From: Morchella semilibera
Taxonomy: Eukaryota > Ascomycota > Pezizomycetes > Pezizales > Morchellaceae
Direction of reading: 5' to 3'
NCBI GenBank assembly: GCA_009192285.1
Contig: WBVU01000012.1
Location: forward strand, 1,922,001-1,986,000
DNA length: 64,000 nucleotides
Positions 59,619 to 64,000 of the stretch are shown piece after piece (positions within the stretch are counted from its first letter, which is position 1; the number at the start of each line of letters is the position of its first letter). Position numbers and translations under genes: made by a program. The notes below the pieces were generated by a model, which was given only the letters and a program-made list of their open reading frames with translations, was not told the origin of the DNA and ran no database searches.

Positions 59619-59755
59619 CATCAGCAAACTCAACTTATTGCTGGAGTCACCCAGCAGTTTCTCGGGTCTCCTGAGAGTCCCCTGAAATTCCTGGATATTT
59701 TTGGAGTCTCCTGAGGCTCAGGAGACATCAGGAGACAAATGAAGTCTTGCTGATG
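59619..59755 (+). mobile_element. CATCAGCAAG small element, copy 3
   Basis: 137 bp bounded by CATCAGCAAA and CTTGCTGATG, with internal TCTCCTGAG and CTCAGGAGA repeats as in copies 1 and 2. The dinucleotide AA on both sides would fit a 2-bp duplication. Confidence 0.7.
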
Positions 59756-60916
59756 AACTTTTCACGTTTAACTTCACTTCATTATCCACAACAGCACTAC
59801 AGTAACCAAACATCTAGAACTAATGCCAAGACACCAGAATATGCAACATTTCCTTGAGCTTCATTACCAGTCTTGTGTTTATAGCTTAAGCTTAATATAT
59901 TGGGTATGATATCATACTTTTGTTCCTTACGTCACCCAATACAGTTCAATCCTGGGTCATACAATTGTTTAATGTTCAAAAAGAAGTTATACAGAATGAG
60001 TTGCATAGATCTGAGTCAGAAATCTATGTAAAATTGGATTTGTGGTAAAGTCCAAATAATTATTGTTTGTTAGGGGTAATCTGGCACTTTACTAATGAAG
60101 GAGGTTAACTCTATAACCGTATGTTAGGTTTCAAGATTGATAAATTATATTCGGGGGGAAATCTCTTATTACCAATATGTGATCTGTTGTATTCATAAAT
60201 GGTGACATTAAACCTTAGTTATGGAAAATTAGACCATGCGACCAACAATAACTCTTTGTGGCGTTTTCTTGTTGTATACCTACGAGGGATAGGAATAGAA
60301 GATTGTTGCCATGATGACAGAAGATTAAGATGGACTGACCATATTATCAACCTATCAGTTCAACTCGCGGTCGCGAAGTTGGACACTACTAGTGTAGAGT
60401 ACTCGAGTAGGTATTCTATACTCGCCAATATTTAAAAAATTGAGTAGACTGGTTGTGAACCTTGTGATATGATCTCCAATGGCGTGAGTTGCTAAGCGAG
60501 CTGTGTGAGAGCGCGTGGGTAAACATAATGGAGGTACCCTACGCCCCACCCCTACTCGCCAACTTTTAAAGTCTGTTGATATTTTGCGTGGCAACCGCAC
60601 TAGAAACATGAAGATTGTAGAATTAAACGGATAATTATAAGCCCAAGCTATCCAGATATATAGTGAGCTCCAAAGCTTCGATTCCTCTCGAGTATAGATT
60701 CCATAATTTGACAACCAACAATCGCCCTCGGGACCGCAATAGAGCAGGTAACACCTGATTCTGGTGATTTAGGTACCTCTTACATCGCGAGCTAGCCAAT
60801 CTGTGCTGTATAGTAGTTACAATGATCTTGGCGGTGCTTGAAAAGTGGCCGCCTGAACCTCCCCGCCCTAACATTGCCCAACACTACCTATCGAACACGA
60901 CGACAACAAAGCCCAC

Positions 60917-62861
60917 ATGGATGACTACTATAATTCAGGATACAGAGTATACCACGTACGTGGTGTCTACTATACCAACTACCATGCTTTCGATGGCGAT
61001 CCCGCGCTCCTCGGGAAAGAAATACTCGCCGAGATTCCGAAGGATCCAGCGGAGTATAGTGGTAGGCCCCCCAACCGGATCCGCGGCTCTAATGACTGAC
61101 TAATTGAATCACTGACATCGGTTAATCGATAAACAGACTGGAAAGTTGTCATGCTCGCATTCTACGGCAACGAGTTGAGGAGGATCCGTCGGATTGAAAG
61201 GGAGAGGGAAGAAATGCTCAGGGAACCGGTCTGGGGACGCCATTACGTCTTAAAGCCGACCCGCCTCTTGAGACTCAGCAAGACGTTCAGTTGGGCGTAC
61301 ATAGTCGACCTCGACACGGACAGGTTGATCGTCATTGGTTTCGATAGGTGTGATTTTAGCGTTTGCATTAGTGTCTTCCGTCTGAACAAGATTCCACGAG
61401 AGCTTTTCAACCACCCCAATGTTCTTGAGGGAGGCAGGTAAGAAACGGTTGTGCAACAAAGCCTGAGAGGTTTTGACTGATATCTGTGCTGCTAGGGTCT
61501 TGGCGTTCGCCCATCCTATCATATTCGCCGATGTTGAAGATGAATATATTCCGCCGCTCCCACCAAAGAGAGTAGTCAATATAACCGGGTCACGTCAACC
61601 AAGGAAGCATGTGGACGAGAGCCCGACCCTTCCCGAAGGCTATAGCCTCAGTGTGAGTCAGCCACTCCGATACTCCCCGGCCCGGTCTGGGTGGTTGTCG
61701 CGGGGCTATAGTGTGGGTTATGGGTCGGCGGTACGGAAGAATTACTCGTCGCTATGGAAGTCTCTACGGTTATTGCTTCTACGCCAATTCCTCCACCGGT
61801 ACAATTGCACCACGGCAGTCTACGATAACTATGAGCGGCAGCCCAAGAGCTTCTTCGTATTTCGCCAATTAGTGTATGCGCTTGTCAGTATCGCTCACGG
61901 AGCCAATATTATCAGATTCAGGGAACGGCCCGCTTCCTATGAACTGGGTATCGGCAATCCCATAGATGCTACGCCGTCTTGGGAGCCACCTACCACAGAT
62001 TCTTACTGGATAGGGGATGTTTTGATCGTCCTGGACCCCGATATGAATCGGCGAGCAGACCACCACGCCGCGCTTGTCAACGCCATCCAACAGGGCCTGG
62101 GACATGAGAGGACCACCGCGATTGTTTTCTCAGTTTCCTACGTCACTGCCTTTGAGGTAAACCGTTCGCCGGATGAAGTGCATATCTCGCAGATGTCAAG
62201 CCGAGGCAGCGTATTCGGTAGTTCTCAGAGACCTTGTTGTGTTTGTTGCTGCATGGACGAGCCAACCCCCTCCCTACTCTTATTGATTGACCTTCTCGCC
62301 TCCGCACCGGCCAAGGTTTGCCCACCACGTTCGTATCCCGCACTACCCATCGAGATCTGCGAAACGATCTACGACTACGCCCCCCCAGCTACGCAGCGTG
62401 CCCTCAGGGCTTCATGTCGATTGTTTAACACATTTTTCCAACGCATCGATCGCGACATAGAGGTTGGTGAGTGGAGACTGAAGATGTCGCCTGGTCGTTG
62501 CCCATCACGCTATAGTGGCACATCAGGGCAGGGCTCCTCACTTGAGGATGTGGATCTAAAGACTGGTCATCTGAAGGCCGAGTCGGGGTACGAGGTTGGT
62601 ATATTGACAGAGAAAGGAGCGATCGACCTTGACCTTTCTCTGTTTGGTATTGTGAAGGCTACAGGCGAAGACTGCTGCAGGAATTACCCCGATACTGAAT
62701 ATAGTTCTGACGGGGAGTGCCCTCCGGAGTGTACTGCGCATTACCACCGGTGGTATAGCGGTCTTCCACGCGATGAAGTTTGTCTTTGTGGTGATGTGAT
62801 GGGATTATGGGGTGAACTAAGTGAGCGTTCTAGGCTAAAGCCTAGCGGTAGGTATATCTAG
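60917..62861 (+). CDS. F-box-like hypothetical protein, 603 aa
   Basis: Exons are 60917-61061, 61137-61437 and 61496-62861, with matching phases and short introns. The N-terminus is Tyr-rich (MDDYYNSGYRVYHVRGVYY), followed by a segment with FSWAYIVDLDTDRLIVIGFD and LNKIPRELFNHPNV. I associate this pattern with a fungal family of unknown function. A Cys cluster (PCCVCCCMDE) lies near residue 395. Residues about 428-465 resemble an F-box (LPIEICETIYDYAPPATQRA then LRASCRLFNTFF), which would link substrates to an SCF ubiquitin ligase. A late Cys/His-rich stretch follows (CPPECTAHYHRWY). No membrane or signal segment is seen. The F-box call is tentative. Confidence 0.6.
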
Positions 62862-64000
62862 AACATGATCTTTCGACATAACTTTTTTTCCAACGATTTA
62901 TTTTAGCACAGCTATAGTCTATGAGATTTTGATCAGAATAAATTGAAAGATATGATGTTAACTGTACCGAATCTTGCATGAGACCAATAACAACTTTTAT
63001 GTGTTGAAGATCGCCGCCATCATGGGATGGGTTGATGGAAAGTAAGGTTTTCAGCGCCGCGTTTGGGTCTCAGTTGTTCGGGGAGGAGGGGGGGGGGCAT
63101 TGTTGGAGGCGGACTCGAGTGGCAATGGCAAATAGGTACCGGATATCATTAGTAAATTCCGGAGACCTCTAATACTCTCTAAAGGGGAAATGGAATTTTA
63201 ATGAGTGGTTGCCACCTTGATATTGCACTGATGTTGATTGACAATCGTAGAGTTTTTCCCGCCCTTCCTGCCGTGGGCCGGAGGTGCAAGTCAGCGTAGC
63301 TCTGGTTAGTACATTTGGGATCATTTTTTGGATTGTCTCCACACCTAGGACACTCTGGTTTATTTTTCCGCGCTTTCACCTCTGCAGGATGGGCCGGGTC
63401 CGTGGAGGATGAGAACAAGAGACTTTTACCTAAAATAGCCTAGAACCCAAATATCGACTTTTTGGTGAAACAGGGCGAATGGTGTAAGAAGTTCATCACC
63501 TCATGCCATTATCCTACCTCGTTCCATATATCTATCTCATTGTACAAGTACAATACGGCCCACTCAGAGGCCGAGTCAAGACGTCTAGCCGTACTATTAT
63601 CATCGATTGCCGGCCGGGTTCGGGCTAGTAAAAACCCCTCTGATAGTTACATGTATATAAGACGAGCAGACGCTAGCTCTCAAATGTTACTTCCGGTGCG
63701 TAAAAGAATGTGTGGGTGGGTTGGTCTAGGGGCAGACAGCCCGTTCAAAACAGTGGTAGGAGGACTGTCATTTCAATCTATCCATGGCGAGAGGGTTTAG
63801 GGTACATTGGTCAGGGCTAGGGTCTAGTGCTTGTCCTTCAATGTCAACTCCCTTCCCGTATCCCCAACCCGGAAGTAATTCTTTGTCTAATCATCCATAT
63901 AAAGTTTTATAGTAAAAACGTGCTACAACGAAGAAGCTTATACTATTTAGACGTCCTGTACCCAATCCATCAGCCACAGCAATAGTTTATTAGGTCGCCG
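62862..64000. other. Intergenic, no gene seen
   Basis: No supported gene up to the window edge. A short minus-strand frame near 63418-63179 has a CPRCGDNPKNDPKC cluster but no wider support. A G-run lies near 63089-63097. Confidence 0.45.

Larger units (their letters stand above)
58155..60916. other. Intergenic, no gene seen
   Basis: No supported gene. It holds a CTCGN microsatellite and a third CATCAGCAAG element. A 215-codon minus-strand frame (58971-58324) is mostly low-complexity and reads through the microsatellite. Confidence 0.45.

Noticed and set aside
63179-63418. Small Cys-containing protein on the minus strand
   Set aside because: A single CPRC..PKC cluster in a 79-codon frame without conserved context is not enough support.
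1-64000. CRISPR array or prokaryotic operon structure
   Set aside because: Spliced genes and eukaryotic families throughout; no regularly spaced repeats with unique spacers.

Overview
The window is nuclear DNA of a filamentous ascomycete fungus. Split genes carry short introns of about 50-70 bases with GT..AG ends, the proteins are fungal types, and intergenic stretches are long and full of degraded transposable elements. Low gene density, DUF6589 and rvt-type genes, a chromovirus and many small inverted-repeat elements would suit Pezizomycetes (truffle or morel relatives), but that placement is an inference.

Layout. 1-1.0 kb: 3' part of a mitochondrial carrier, best matched to the S-adenosylmethionine carrier. 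2.0-5.5 kb (-): a three-exon DUF6589 protein with a long poly-Gln/His N-terminus. 5.5-9.5 kb: no gene seen. 9.55-11.76 kb (-): a secreted GH78-type alpha-L-rhamnosidase in five exons. 12-18.8 kb: non-coding, with small inverted-repeat elements and a truncated transposase DNA-binding region carrying a stop. 19.1-21.7 kb: an intronless reverse-transcriptase-related gene that looks like the domesticated, non-mobile rvt class. 22-24.9 kb: ankyrin-like scraps and a dead LINE (RT and RNase H) carrying two copies of a small element with CATCAGCAAG ends. 25-27.9 kb: two unrecognised proteins, one in three exons (+) and one in a single exon (-). 29.8-31.5 kb: a secreted BBE-type FAD oxidoreductase. 31.6-34.1 kb: three inverted-repeat elements, including a composite element with a tRNA-like core. 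35.5-37.5 kb: a nine-exon UNC93-like membrane protein. 37.5-52.3 kb: about 15 kb without a convincing gene, but with two hAT-type MITEs, a second composite element and several other inverted-repeat elements. 52.3-58.15 kb: a complete but inactivated Ty3/gypsy chromovirus between 0.4-kb LTRs. 60.9-62.9 kb: a three-exon F-box-like protein.

The genes do not form an obvious cluster. The rhamnosidase and the FAD oxidase are secreted enzymes and the UNC93-like protein is a membrane protein, but no backbone biosynthetic gene is present. The most unusual content is the intact rvt-like gene and the set of small inverted-repeat families. Two points stand out there: two elements share a tRNA-like core but have entirely different short-repeat arms, and a pair of TTTGCGCAAA elements have inner arms that differ between copies while still pairing within each copy. 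Exon coordinates were derived by hand from splice signals and reading phase. Family assignments come from motif recognition, without database searches.
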